A stretch of DNA of 44,805 nucleotides. It comes from Candidatus Moraniibacteriota bacterium. Lineage in GTDB: Bacteria > Patescibacteriota > Minisyncoccia > Moranbacterales > GCA-2747515. The notes below the pieces were generated by a model, which was not told the origin of the DNA, did no database searches, and was given only the letters and a program-made list of their open reading frames with translations. Where the stretch lies: NCBI GenBank assembly GCA_027031495.1, contig JALVQA010000012.1, positions 1 to 44,805 of the forward strand, read 5' to 3'. A program made the translations under genes and the position numbers. Below are positions 26,506 to 36,444 of this stretch, in pieces. Numbering within the stretch: the stretch's first letter is position 1; every line of letters starts with the position of its first letter.

Positions 26506-29500
26506 TTAACGCACTGTCGCGCCTGTCGGTATAAATGCTTCCAAGTCCCAAATGAACTTCCCACTTGCCGGCTCAGAGCACTCACCATTTTCTTTGCAAC
26601 CACAGCGCCACTGGCCGTCTGTATCCTTCTTGCAGGAGTACACGGCAATGTAGTTTGTCTGACCTAATGGCACGTCGTTCAGCACAGCCTCTGCAGGTCC
26701 AACAATCCACTGCCCGGTTGCATCAGTTGTTCCCCGCAATGTAACACTTCTGTTTAGTGTATTGCCATCTGTCGTATAGTAGGCTTTCTTCCACGTAAAC
26801 GCATCAGCGCCATTGTTAACTTTAACATTAACCGACTGACCATCGCAGTATGTATTGATTTTCTGACTTCCATTGGCAAACGTTGCCGCGACACTGCCTA
26901 TACGTGTATCACATTTTGCGCCGAGTAATCCCACTCGTGACGATGGAGTGATACTTCGTGTGCCACTATCAGCAGGAGCGTCATTAGTATCTGTCGTCAC
27001 ATCCAAACGCTTGAAATATGCACAGCCAGGATTGAGGCTGCCATCATCACCTTCTGCATGCACAGCAATGACCTTCGCAACCGGCTTGCTCACAACAAGC
27101 TCCGTTGCTACCTGCGTGACTTTACCGTGCGCGTCTGTATCATCTCTCAGATCATCTGTCGGCGCTGTTGTTGCCACTTCGGTACCATTTGCATCAAGCA
27201 GCCGCACATAGTAGCGTTCATTTTGCTGGTTCTGCCATCCTCCGCGATCGTCAAATGTATCCGACGATGACAGCCACACAGCATACTTCCCCGCCGGCAC
27301 ATTGACGCCATCTATAACATCTTCATCACCGGCATACTCCAGTCGCTTGGAGAAGCGCACGACACGATCAGGACTTCCTTCACTCACATCAAACGGACAG
27401 TAGCGCGCATACGCAGCACCTTCCGTGCCGGGCACTGCCTGGTCCGCAACATAGTCACCGACGGATACGAGAAGCTGTTTTGTTACCGATACACCTCCAT
27501 CCAATGGCGTACATGTCAGCGTGAAACGTGTCGGTTTGTTGATGTCATAATAGCGGTTCCCTGCGGTTGTCCTTGTTTCACTACGACGCAAAGACGCAGT
27601 AAACAAGTCCTCACCATCAACTGTCTTCGCCTTTACTGCACAATTTTCCATGCCAAATGACTGCCACGATAGTGTCACGTGCCCCGGTTTCTCCAAGTGC
27701 GGCGGCGTTGCCACAAAGTTCTCAATGCCTGCAGTCGCGCCAATTGGCACGGTCAGAACACGGTTTTCTTCGCGTCCACTCGCGTCTTTACACGTCAGGC
27801 GCAGGTGGAGCGTGCTACCGTTGGCAATATCGTCTGTATCAAACGTACTGCTTTCGTTAGCCGGCGCGTTATCCCCTGTTCCGGTGTATCTGCCTTCTTT
27901 GTTCCAATTGCTGTCTGTCGGTTTCGCTCCGCCAGCTGTCACCTGCGAGTACCACGTGCACGTCCGCGCATCATCACCAAACTTCATGGAAACGGTTAGC
28001 TGTCCACCCGGCCCTGGCAACGCCCCCGGTGTTACAGTAAAGTCTGTGATGAGTTGGGGACTACCGCTATCACCGGAGCTACTGCCACTGCCGCCATTAA
28101 TCACCTTTACTGTCACCGACGCATAATCATAGCCCCACCACTGTTCACCTACATTGTCGTAGCACTTTATTGCAAACTCAGTATTTGTTGTGATACCGTC
28201 ATGCTGAAATACGCCACGTGGCACCAAGTGAGAAACGGCATTAAGTGTTACGCCAAGGATTGCATTTTCACGAACAAGCTCTGACTTTTTCTTCTTGACA
28301 TCTTCGATGCTCCACGGACCGGCGACTGGTCGACAATACTTTTTATCAGATGACCACGTCAGTGTGAACGGTTCTCCAGGTACCACTGATTCCTTATCAG
28401 AACGCAACAATGTTCCTGACTCTGAATTTGTGCTTGTATTACTTGTAGCATCCTCATCAACAGGAGTCACAACATCAACCATCACAGATACTTCCTGCTT
28501 GCCAAACGGCCATGTAGTGCGCTTATCAACATTACTGCATGCCAACGTAAATACTGTCTTCTCCGTAATTCCTTCCTCTACGACAAACGAGCCCTGGGAT
28601 TTCAACTTAGTGCGCTTGACAAATATCACCCATAAACGTTGCACAGAATCATGGCTTTGTTTCATGATAGAACTAATACTCCATGGCCCATCTATTGGTT
28701 CACAATAGTCTTGCTGAGACGACCATGTCAGTGTGAACGGCTCATTCGGCTTCACTGTCGCAGGTGTAGCTGTCAACGTTGTTGCACCATTCATGACGTT
28801 GCCATCACCGCTGTCGTCAGAGGTGGTACCACTCGCTCCAGAACCTCCACCGTCGCTGTTGCCGCCAGCAGCGCCCTCCTCCTTCACAGTTTCCTGTACA
28901 GCAGTTGTCTTGCCATCTTTTGCACATATTGCCGTGTATGTGGCTGGCAGTATTATCGGCTGTGTAATTGTAAAATTACCACTCACCATACCTTCCGTGA
29001 TTGCAGTAGACTTTCCATTTCCATCCTTTGCTGATATTGTGCATGAAACGCCAGCTGTTTTTACCTCAAGACTCACAGTAACATTAACTTTTCCATCGCC
29101 AACAGGAGCGCCCTTGGTCACATTAAAGATGAAGTCTGTTCCTCTTTTCGGACCGTCCGTGCTGCCACCTTCTGTGTCAGAACTTTCTCCACCGCCTGCT
29201 GCAGCGCTGCCAGATGCGCCTGTGTCAGACGCGTCTCCTCCATCGGAAGCTCCTGTGCCGTCAACATGTTTGAGTGTGATGGTTTGTGCGAAGGCGGTGT
29301 GACTACGTCGCCCCTTACCAGGGTCACTGCAAATCAAACTCACAGTTGCATCTCCGCTTTCCATTTTCTCTGACACATGAAGTTCTGCGTTCCCACTGTT
29401 AGGAAATGCTTTTCTTAACAACCCCGCACTGATTTCCTCCGGAGTATTCTTGAGGTCACCACCCGTTGAAGAAAGTTTGCAGAACTTTGAGCGTGGCACA

Positions 29501-30963
29501 TTCCACGTAATACCAATGACACGCACGTTGTCGCCACTCTCAATAGTGTCATCATCTACCTTAAATAGCGAGCTCTGTGTTGGATTAAATGGTTTAACCG
29601 TTACATACCTGAACTCATTGTAAATTTTTCCATCTTTACTGCAAGATACTACAAATGTGTGCTTTCCGAGTTGCTCCAACTCATCGGTATAGAAGTAGTA
29701 TGTGTGGGAAAACACCCCCTTCTCCCGCCAATCCCACCAGTTCTCACTACCACCAATTGTCACACCGGGCAATGCATGATAGACATAACATGTTTTTCCA
29801 CCATGTTCCGGACGGTATTCGTCTTTTACATCAAATGTCATTGCAACAAGACCTTCGCCCTGCTCAATTGTTTCTGGCGTAACAGTGAAATTGCTTGTCA
29901 CACTTGCGTCAGTGTCAGAGCCTGCCGAACCTCCCGTGCTGCCACCTTCTGTGTCAGAACTTTCTTCACTACCTGCTGCAGCGCTGCCAGATGCGCCTGT
30001 GCTAGACGTGCCTCCTCCATCGGAAGTTCCTGTGTTGCTACCACCAGCGCTACTGCCTGCTGCTGCACTGATATTAACACTCTGTTCAAAAACAACCTTC
30101 TTTCTCCCCCCGCCAGATCCTGATTCACATTTTATGTTTACTGTTGCATCACCGGCTTCTCGCAGAAAAACACTGGCGCTACCTTTCGGTTTCCCTGACA
30201 CTGCTCCTTCTCCACTTTGTTTAATTTTACTGTTGTTATAAATAGCACTGTCACCTAAATCTATGTACCCATCTGTTCCCGTCATTTCAAGATAACACCA
30301 CTGTGCACCATATTCTCTGCTCTCCAAATCCCAATTTATGCTTATTGGATCACTTTGATTTTTGCTGCTACCAATAGTTGTCTCCAGCGTACTGAAGTGA
30401 AATTTAGTACTTGTTGTCGGCTCATACGGTTTCACCTCAATCGTCTCAAAGTGATTTACAATGCTTCCTCCCTTGTTGCACGAAATGCCTATATGGTATG
30501 TGCCAACTTCCGATAATTCTTCCGGAAAGAAGAAATAGCGATTGATATTATGCGCCCTATCACGCCATGTCCAATTTCCGCCATTATCGCCATTGAATGC
30601 CCCCAGCGCCACACTAGGCGGAAAGAGAAGCGCGTAACAAAATGATCCCTCAAAATCACTATGGATATCATATTGAAAGCGGACACGTCCTTCACCTTGC
30701 TCAATTACTCTTGGCGCAACTAAAATATCTGCTGGAGCTCCATCAGCACCGCCACTGCTCATACTGCGCGGTTGCGCATACACATTCTGCTGTGTGCTGT
30801 CGCTGGAACTTCCACCACTAAAGATACTGCTAAAAAAATTAACGATAGCGCTACCTACCCCCGCCTGCGCCGGCTGAGCAGACACCGCAAACACGCATAC
30901 GACCACAACAGGCATCAATATGCGTAGCATAGATATTCGTGACATATGTTTTCTTATTATCAT
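26506..30963 (-). CDS. Very large secreted multi-domain surface protein with duplicated modules and Ser/Gly linkers; likely start about 30945
   Basis: Signal peptide MSRISMLRILMPVVVVCVFAVSAQPAQA; two EQGEG...WWDWR/WTWRDRA..YFF modules; two FTLTWSS...GPWSI modules; low-complexity linkers; Cys-rich C-terminal module. Confidence 0.88.
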   Translation of the reverse strand: MIIRKHMSRISMLRILMPVVVVCVFAVSAQPAQAGVGSAIVNFFSSIFSGGSSSDSTQQNVYAQPRSMSSGGADGAPADILVAPRVIEQGEGRVRFQYDIHSDFEGSFCYALLFPPSVALGAFNGDNGGNWTWRDRAHNINRYFFFPEELSEVGTYHIGISCNKGGSIVNHFETIEVKPYEPTTSTKFHFSTLETTIGSSKNQSDPISINWDLESREYGAQWCYLEMTGTDGYIDLGDSAIYNNSKIKQSGEGAVSGKPKGSASVFLREAGDATVNIKCESGSGGGRKKVVFEQSVNISAAAGSSAGGSNTGTSDGGGTSSTGASGSAAAGSEESSDTEGGSTGGSAGSDTDASVTSNFTVTPETIEQGEGLVAMTFDVKDEYRPEHGGKTCYVYHALPGVTIGGSENWWDWREKGVFSHTYYFYTDELEQLGKHTFVVSCSKDGKIYNEFRYVTVKPFNPTQSSLFKVDDDTIESGDNVRVIGITWNVPRSKFCKLSSTGGDLKNTPEEISAGLLRKAFPNSGNAELHVSEKMESGDATVSLICSDPGKGRRSHTAFAQTITLKHVDGTGASDGGDASDTGASGSAAAGGGESSDTEGGSTDGPKRGTDFIFNVTKGAPVGDGKVNVTVSLEVKTAGVSCTISAKDGNGKSTAITEGMVSGNFTITQPIILPATYTAICAKDGKTTAVQETVKEEGAAGGNSDGGGSGASGTTSDDSGDGNVMNGATTLTATPATVKPNEPFTLTWSSQQDYCEPIDGPWSISSIMKQSHDSVQRLWVIFVKRTKLKSQGSFVVEEGITEKTVFTLACSNVDKRTTWPFGKQEVSVMVDVVTPVDEDATSNTSTNSESGTLLRSDKESVVPGEPFTLTWSSDKKYCRPVAGPWSIEDVKKKKSELVRENAILGVTLNAVSHLVPRGVFQHDGITTNTEFAIKCYDNVGEQWWGYDYASVTVKVINGGSGSSSGDSGSPQLITDFTVTPGALPGPGGQLTVSMKFGDDARTCTWYSQVTAGGAKPTDSNWNKEGRYTGTGDNAPANESSTFDTDDIANGSTLHLRLTCKDASGREENRVLTVPIGATAGIENFVATPPHLEKPGHVTLSWQSFGMENCAVKAKTVDGEDLFTASLRRSETRTTAGNRYYDINKPTRFTLTCTPLDGGVSVTKQLLVSVGDYVADQAVPGTEGAAYARYCPFDVSEGSPDRVVRFSKRLEYAGDEDVIDGVNVPAGKYAVWLSSSDTFDDRGGWQNQQNERYYVRLLDANGTEVATTAPTDDLRDDTDAHGKVTQVATELVVSKPVAKVIAVHAEGDDGSLNPGCAYFKRLDVTTDTNDAPADSGTRSITPSSRVGLLGAKCDTRIGSVAATFANGSQKINTYCDGQSVNVKVNNGADAFTWKKAYYTTDGNTLNRSVTLRGTTDATGQWIVGPAEAVLNDVPLGQTNYIAVYSCKKDTDGQWRCGCKENGECSEPASGKFIWDLEAFIPTGATVR

Positions 30964-31032
30964 GTTTCCCTACAGTGCTTCATCCCACGGACAAGCGCTG
31001 CATATAACGTTGTTTCCATTGTACCACACTTT

Positions 31033-32667
31033 CTACTCCCGTGTCATATCCGCCAGGGTTACCGTGAGGTCGTGCGTGAGGTCCGTGCTATAGGTATAGC
31101 GCGTGCCGTCTGTCGTAATAACCGTCAGTCTGAACGGTATCGTGCCTGTGCCGGATTGCTTTTGGATTTTGAATGCGTAGTTCTCCTCAGTGATTGATGT
31201 CGGCAAGACATACTGGAGCATTGTCGGCAAGATGTGTGGGAAGTTCGGGTCGTTGATGAGCACATCAAATTTGTAGCCGTACACCGTGCGATTGGCAAAT
31301 GTCTCCGTGTCCACCGACGGCGCAAAGAACCACTCCCGCGTCAGCCATGTCACACCGGCCGGCACAATCAGTCGCGTGTAGCTGTGATAGTCGCTCGTGC
31401 TCCAGTCCGGCGCCGTGGCCATGTGCTCATAGGTCACACGTGTTGTCGCCAGCGGCCCCGGTGCGCGGTAGTTCCCAGCCATGATGCGTTCTTTGAGGTC
31501 AGCGGTCTTGTAGCGCACCATACGCCCGGCAGCGGCATTGTTAATCTCCGCACCCAGTCCGCGGAAATCTACCGTGTGTTCAATGGTGCGCGTGATGTGA
31601 CGATCCGTCTTGAGCGAGCCGAGATTGGCGTCCACGACAAAGAGATAGTCGCCATCCCACTGCGTATCCACCTCACCCGTCCAGTGGTGTGCGCGCGCTT
31701 TCTCTTGAAGTGCCTGATTGCTAAACCACATTTGCACATCTTTCTCCTCTACGCCTGCAAGAATCGCGCTGATGAGCGCCGGGACGTTTTTGTGGAGATT
31801 TTTTGGATCTGTCAGGCGCGTGATGATTTCTTTACCAAGGTCTTTCATGATATCCTTGCGGTGAGCGCGTTCCCACGGCTTGACACGTCGGATTTTTTTG
31901 CCGTTTTCATCGCGCGGTTCTTTGTAGTGCTCGCCCGTCGCCTCTGCCTGTGCTTCCGCGTGCGCTACCGCCTCATCACGCAAGAGTATTTCTTTCTCCA
32001 CTGCCTCCTGTAGTTGCCACGCAGTGTCCTCAGATGTGAATGTCACTGTGAATTTTCCGCGCTGGCGACTCTTGGTTTCCACGCTAATCGGACCGGTGAT
32101 GCGCATAATTCTGTTAAGCATTGTCGCATTGATTGCTACAACCGCGTCAAAGTGCGGGTCGTTGCTGGGTTTAAGTGCGTAGAAGTGAAGAATGTCCTGC
32201 ACAGCCGTCGGAAAATCCGGCGACCAGTTGGCGTCACGGAACTTCCATTTCTTGATGCCCATATACTTGGCAAGCACCGGCGGCGCCGGACGGTCCGATT
32301 TGATTTGCTTATCAAACACATTCGCATCCATGATGTCCAGGCGCGTTATCGTCCCACCACGAATTTCCAGCACGGCAAACTGCCCAAGAAAGCCGCCGGT
32401 TGGTCGCAACTCGTAGTTGTTTTGCAAAAGAAGCATAATCCGGTGCGTCGCACCATCATCTGTCAAAAAGGCCTTAGCAATGTCCGTAAGTGCACGCATT
32501 TCTTCCTCTTGTCCCGCCGGCGCCGGTAAGTAGTCAATGATTTTCTTTGCCGCTGTGACGATAATCGTTTCGTGATTGCGTTTAAAAAAAATAAAGCCAC
32601 CGACCCCGATAAGTACGCAAACAATAACAAAAGCAAGTACCTTCTTCATACTACTAGTGCTTTTCAT
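31033..32667 (-). CDS. DUF4012-family membrane-anchored protein
   Basis: N-terminal TM; HRIMLLLQNNYELRPTGGFLGQFAVLEIRGGTITRLDIMDANVFD. Confidence 0.87.
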   Translation of the reverse strand: MKSTSSMKKVLAFVIVCVLIGVGGFIFFKRNHETIIVTAAKKIIDYLPAPAGQEEEMRALTDIAKAFLTDDGATHRIMLLLQNNYELRPTGGFLGQFAVLEIRGGTITRLDIMDANVFDKQIKSDRPAPPVLAKYMGIKKWKFRDANWSPDFPTAVQDILHFYALKPSNDPHFDAVVAINATMLNRIMRITGPISVETKSRQRGKFTVTFTSEDTAWQLQEAVEKEILLRDEAVAHAEAQAEATGEHYKEPRDENGKKIRRVKPWERAHRKDIMKDLGKEIITRLTDPKNLHKNVPALISAILAGVEEKDVQMWFSNQALQEKARAHHWTGEVDTQWDGDYLFVVDANLGSLKTDRHITRTIEHTVDFRGLGAEINNAAAGRMVRYKTADLKERIMAGNYRAPGPLATTRVTYEHMATAPDWSTSDYHSYTRLIVPAGVTWLTREWFFAPSVDTETFANRTVYGYKFDVLINDPNFPHILPTMLQYVLPTSITEENYAFKIQKQSGTGTIPFRLTVITTDGTRYTYSTDLTHDLTVTLADMTRE

Positions 32668-33721
32668 TTATCATGTGCACAACACGTTGCGGAAACGGAA
32701 TCTCTATATTGGCAGCCGCAAAGCGCGTATAGATGGCACGATTTACTTTGTGGCGCGACTCACCGCGCTGCTCCGGTTTTGCTACCCAGTAGTATAAACT
32801 ATACGCAAGCGCACTGTCACCAAAAGCGATAAAGCGTGCACGCGGTGCCGGCTCAGACAGCACAAGCTCAACTTCCCTCGCTGCAGCCAAGAGTTCACGC
32901 TCCACAGCATCAATATCAGAACCGTATGCTACTCCGATGTCAATCCGTACGCGAAAACGCTCTGATGGTCCACCAGACTCATTTGTGATTTTTGTATTGC
33001 CCATTACAGCGTTTGGCACAGTCACCTCCACGTCGTCACGCCGCAAGATACGCGTGGAGCGCAGACCAATGTGTGTCACGCGCCCGCGCTCACCGCTATC
33101 AAGTTCAATGTAGTCACCGATTTTATATGGTCGATCAGCGATGATAAAGACACCGGCAAAAAGGTTTGCTAATGTGTCTTTAGCCGCAAAGCCAAGCGCC
33201 ATACCAATGATACCGGCACTCGCCAACCATGCTGTCATATTGATGCCCCAAATCGCAAAAATACCGTACGTCGCCGCACCAACCACAGCAACGAATGCAG
33301 CATTCTCAAAAAGCGGCAACGTTTGCTCTTGAACAAGAGTTACATTTGGCGCATCTTTTGATTTATACAATATTGCTCTCACAAGCTTAAAGAAAAAGAG
33401 CGACCATAGAAAGATCAGCGCTGTCTGCATCAGTTTAAACACAATACTATGCACATGCGCCGGCACACCATGCAAAGACGCAATAACCATGGCACCGGCG
33501 ATAATGACCGAATAAAAGAGCGGACGCTGTAGAGCGTCAATGATTTTATCATCAATACGCGTACGCGTGTGGCGTGTCAATCTGCGCAGCGTTGCGATAA
33601 TCACCGATTGTGTAATCTGTGCTACAAGGAGCGTTGCAATAACCACTGCCACGGCCGCTACAAATATATTGCTTGTAATAACATGCCCAACATACGGCAC
33701 ACTCTCAAAAAACGTGTTCAT
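32654..33721 (-). CDS. Small-conductance mechanosensitive channel (MscS family)
   Basis: ASAGIIGMALGFAAKDTLANLFAGVFIIADRPYKIGDYIELDSGERGRVTHIGLRSTRI. Confidence 0.95.
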   Translation of the reverse strand: MNTFFESVPYVGHVITSNIFVAAVAVVIATLLVAQITQSVIIATLRRLTRHTRTRIDDKIIDALQRPLFYSVIIAGAMVIASLHGVPAHVHSIVFKLMQTALIFLWSLFFFKLVRAILYKSKDAPNVTLVQEQTLPLFENAAFVAVVGAATYGIFAIWGINMTAWLASAGIIGMALGFAAKDTLANLFAGVFIIADRPYKIGDYIELDSGERGRVTHIGLRSTRILRRDDVEVTVPNAVMGNTKITNESGGPSERFRVRIDIGVAYGSDIDAVERELLAAAREVELVLSEPAPRARFIAFGDSALAYSLYYWVAKPEQRGESRHKVNRAIYTRFAAANIEIPFPQRVVHMINEKH

Positions 33722-33766
33722 ACAAAATGCACTAGAAAATTACATCGCTATGCTTATTTTACCACA

Positions 33767-33795
33767 TAAAAAACACACGCGTAGAAATGCGTGTG
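33767..33795 (-). terminator. Rho-independent terminator
   Basis: Minus strand CACACGC-atttctac-GCGTGTG-TTTTTT. Confidence 0.7.
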
Positions 33796-33937
33796 CGTTT
33801 TGTGCATGGCAAGGATTTTCACGACACTCCTTCCTCCGGTGCCACAATACGTTGTGGTACACAAAATACTTCTCGTGCCGTGCATAGTCGTGTGTTTATT
33901 GATCTCAGCAGGTGCCGCCACTAAAACACATATCCTC

Positions 33938-34750
33938 TTAGACATTTTCCACCGTCGGCCGTGCACAAAAACCAAAGATCGTTGTATAGCGATTCTCACC
34001 AAAGAGAATGGGAATAAAGTCCTCTTTGGCACGCAACACATTCCCAGTTTTAGTGCATTGTGCAATAGTATCACCCTTGTGGACACACACCCAGTTGTGC
34101 ACTGTTGGTGCTATGACCCATTCTCCCGGCGGCCTTGTAATGACATCATACACCTCATACAATGGGACGTACTCACATTGCGCCGCTGACTTTTCAGCAT
34201 TGGCAGTATTGTTGTGATTTTGTGCACACAGCGACGCAACAATGCGCTCCACAGCAGTGCGCACCATATCCTGGGCAGCTTTATCATCACTCTTTCCATA
34301 TTCCAATGCAATACCACGGCGTGCGTGTGCAATGAGTGCGCCTGTTGCACGATAGCGCATCAGCAACGCACGTGGTGGACATGCGGCACGCACCAACGCA
34401 CGCGTCTGCATATCATCACGCACAATAATCGCCATCGCTTCCTCGTGCGGATTGTCTATCGTGCCGGTTGCATGAATGTCAATAACGGTTGCATCACGCA
34501 GTTGCGGCACGAGCTCCGCAGCGCGGTGCTCCTCGTAGATCGTACTGTTGGCATCGCCCGGAAAAATACGGTTGAGGTCCGCATCAATAAATTGACACCG
34601 CTTCTCATACGCACGCGGATTGCCTACAAGAAACCGCGCATGCTGTCGAACACGTGACGTTCTTGGCAGCTGTTCCCACACATGGATACCAAGAGTTTCA
34701 TGACCATGTGTTGCACCAACTATAATGATATTGTAACGATTGTGCTTCAT
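33938..34750 (-). CDS. Succinylglutamate desuccinylase/aspartoacylase-like M14 zinc hydrolase
   Basis: IIIVGATHGHETLG; DADLNRIFPGD; ATVIDIHATGT. Confidence 0.85.
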   Translation of the reverse strand: MKHNRYNIIIVGATHGHETLGIHVWEQLPRTSRVRQHARFLVGNPRAYEKRCQFIDADLNRIFPGDANSTIYEEHRAAELVPQLRDATVIDIHATGTIDNPHEEAMAIIVRDDMQTRALVRAACPPRALLMRYRATGALIAHARRGIALEYGKSDDKAAQDMVRTAVERIVASLCAQNHNNTANAEKSAAQCEYVPLYEVYDVITRPPGEWVIAPTVHNWVCVHKGDTIAQCTKTGNVLRAKEDFIPILFGENRYTTIFGFCARPTVENV

Positions 34751-34763
34751 TAGAACGTTTCAA

Positions 34764-34816
34764 AAAAATACCTCACATGCCATAAAAGAGATCTTGCTCC
34801 ATTGTAGCATGTGAGG
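34764..34816 (-). terminator. Rho-independent terminator downstream of the GNAT gene
   Basis: 10-bp perfect stem CCTCACATGC...GCATGTGAGG followed on the minus strand by TATTTTTTT. Confidence 0.7.
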
Positions 34817-34829
34817 GAATTGCATCACA

Positions 34830-35573
34830 CTACCGACGCCAAACGCAGTAGAGTGCGTCACCGGCAGCAGCGTCAATGCGAACAAACGGACTGTCTGCGG
34901 TGAGAGGTTTTAGGCGCGTGTGATTGTAACCTTCTCCGTAGAGCGTATCACCGTACACGCCTGTGGAAATCAGTGTATATTCATCAAGGTTCTCGTCGCC
35001 AAGATGATTGGCAACACACCGTGCCGCGTGCCGCACATCTTGCGGGATGCTCCCATCAACGATCTCTGGATACGACACCCCTCCCATAACATTGTCCAGA
35101 CAGTGTTTCATGATAGGATTCTGTGTACGCATTATCACAAACGTACACTGTGGCAGCGCACAAATTTGATCAACGCTATGGATCTGACGATAAGCATCCA
35201 CGTGAAGAACATGGTCCAGCAGTGCCTGCCCAATACCTTGTCCTTGCCATGCCTGTCGCACACACATGCCACCAAGATACAGCACATCTTGTGTAATGTT
35301 CAACGCAACGAAGTCCCATATCCGAAAGGCAACGAGTTCCTCGTGATGATATAGCAAGAGGAGATGTTCCGTGCGCGCAATATGATTGCACACATCGTTC
35401 CTGAACGCGTCATCAGCTATTCTACCAAAGGCATCTGCCGCCACGGAAACAACATCCTCCAGAACCGTGTCAAATTCATCAGAAGACAACACATCTTTTG
35501 GACATTGAATGTGGCGCATAGAGAAAGTTACATCACCAATATTTATACCAGAAGTTCTGTCGTACGATACCAT
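34830..35573 (-). CDS. GNAT-like N-acetyltransferase
   Basis: LYLGGMCVRQAWQGQGIGQALLDHVL acetyl-CoA binding motif. Confidence 0.75.
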   Translation of the reverse strand: MVSYDRTSGINIGDVTFSMRHIQCPKDVLSSDEFDTVLEDVVSVAADAFGRIADDAFRNDVCNHIARTEHLLLLYHHEELVAFRIWDFVALNITQDVLYLGGMCVRQAWQGQGIGQALLDHVLHVDAYRQIHSVDQICALPQCTFVIMRTQNPIMKHCLDNVMGGVSYPEIVDGSIPQDVRHAARCVANHLGDENLDEYTLISTGVYGDTLYGEGYNHTRLKPLTADSPFVRIDAAAGDALYCVWRR

Positions 35574-35612
35574 GAGAACACCTCCAGAGTTTAAGGAACA
35601 GATTTCTTTTGC

Positions 35613-35638
35613 ACATGTATCTCAATAGCGATACATGT
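35613..35638. promoter_or_regulatory. 9-bp palindrome upstream of the GNAT gene (possible operator)
   Basis: ACATGTATC-tcaatagc-GATACATGT, 40-65 bp upstream of the ATG at 35573. Confidence 0.4.
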
Positions 35639-35654
35639 ACATTGGAACACTAGC

Positions 35655-35683
35655 AAAAAAAAGCGGCGCCTGTCAAGCGCAGC
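35655..35683 (-). terminator. Rho-independent terminator
   Basis: Minus strand GCTGCGC-ttgaca-GGCGCCGC-TTTTTTTT. Confidence 0.65.
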
Positions 35684-35800
35684 GATTTCATATCCCGTGA
35701 ATAATGTGGTGTCCCTAGATCACCTCCAGCGTGCTGCCGCGTTGTTGGGCTCTGTTGTGCCATACCACATATCATCTACAGATTTGTACTGATTATACTC
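35655..35800 (-). ncRNA. Candidate small RNA or structured 3' UTR
   Basis: Noncoding gap between the HD and GNAT genes; minus strand has a TATAAT box, ATGTGGT/ACCACAT stem, GGAGGTGATC and a terminator. Confidence 0.3.
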
Positions 35801-35848
35801 AAATAGGCATGCCACAAACTGTGCGTATCTGGTATGGCGGTTTTAATT

Positions 35849-36367
35849 TCAGTATACTTCATTCATTTTGCACCTCAAACGCTTAAAAATATCATCTGTA
35901 AAACTTTTCGGTAACCTTTCAAGTAGTAACTTGGTATGAGGCACGCAGTGACTAATAAGCTCACCTTCATTGTGCGTAATCTCATAGTAGAAAAAGTTAT
36001 CCAAGATATCCTCAGCCTTTACAATTGACGCTTCCTCTCCTGCTTCAATGCAGCGATTAATCACGTCCTCCTTTCTCTTTTGCTTGTCCTTGATGCTCTC
36101 GTCCTTTGAATTTGCTTTTACAATGCGCACTACATCATCTCCGAATTCTGCGCTTATCACTTTTTCTGAAATGTCCGCTCCGTCTTCCAAAACATCGTGC
36201 AAAAATCCCGCAATCACGATAGTCCGTCCGTACCCTCGTTCAAAAAGGTGCCCGCCAACACGCATGCTGTGAAAAAGCACGGGCTTTTTCCAGCCATCGT
36301 TGAGCATATGCCTGTTGAGAAAACGTATTGCTTTTTCGCACTCAAAACCTAGTTCTTTTTTGTTCAT
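35849..36367 (-). CDS. HD-domain (RelA/SpoT-like HD) protein
   Basis: FHSMRVGGHLFERGYGRTIVIAGFLHDVLEDGADISEKVISAEFGDDVVRIV; start taken at MNKKELG. The track ORF extends to 36508. Confidence 0.82.
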   Translation of the reverse strand: MNKKELGFECEKAIRFLNRHMLNDGWKKPVLFHSMRVGGHLFERGYGRTIVIAGFLHDVLEDGADISEKVISAEFGDDVVRIVKANSKDESIKDKQKRKEDVINRCIEAGEEASIVKAEDILDNFFYYEITHNEGELISHCVPHTKLLLERLPKSFTDDIFKRLRCKMNEVY

Positions 36368-36444
36368 AAATGATTGGTTTCTTAGCACTATCTTACTGTA
36401 GTATGAATAAAAAGTCGGCATTGATGGCAACGTACATACGCGCA

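Noticed and set aside
35714-35729. 16S rRNA 3' end fragment (tagatcacctcc on the + strand)
   Set aside because: Only about 10 nt match the 16S tail and no flanking 16S sequence is present.
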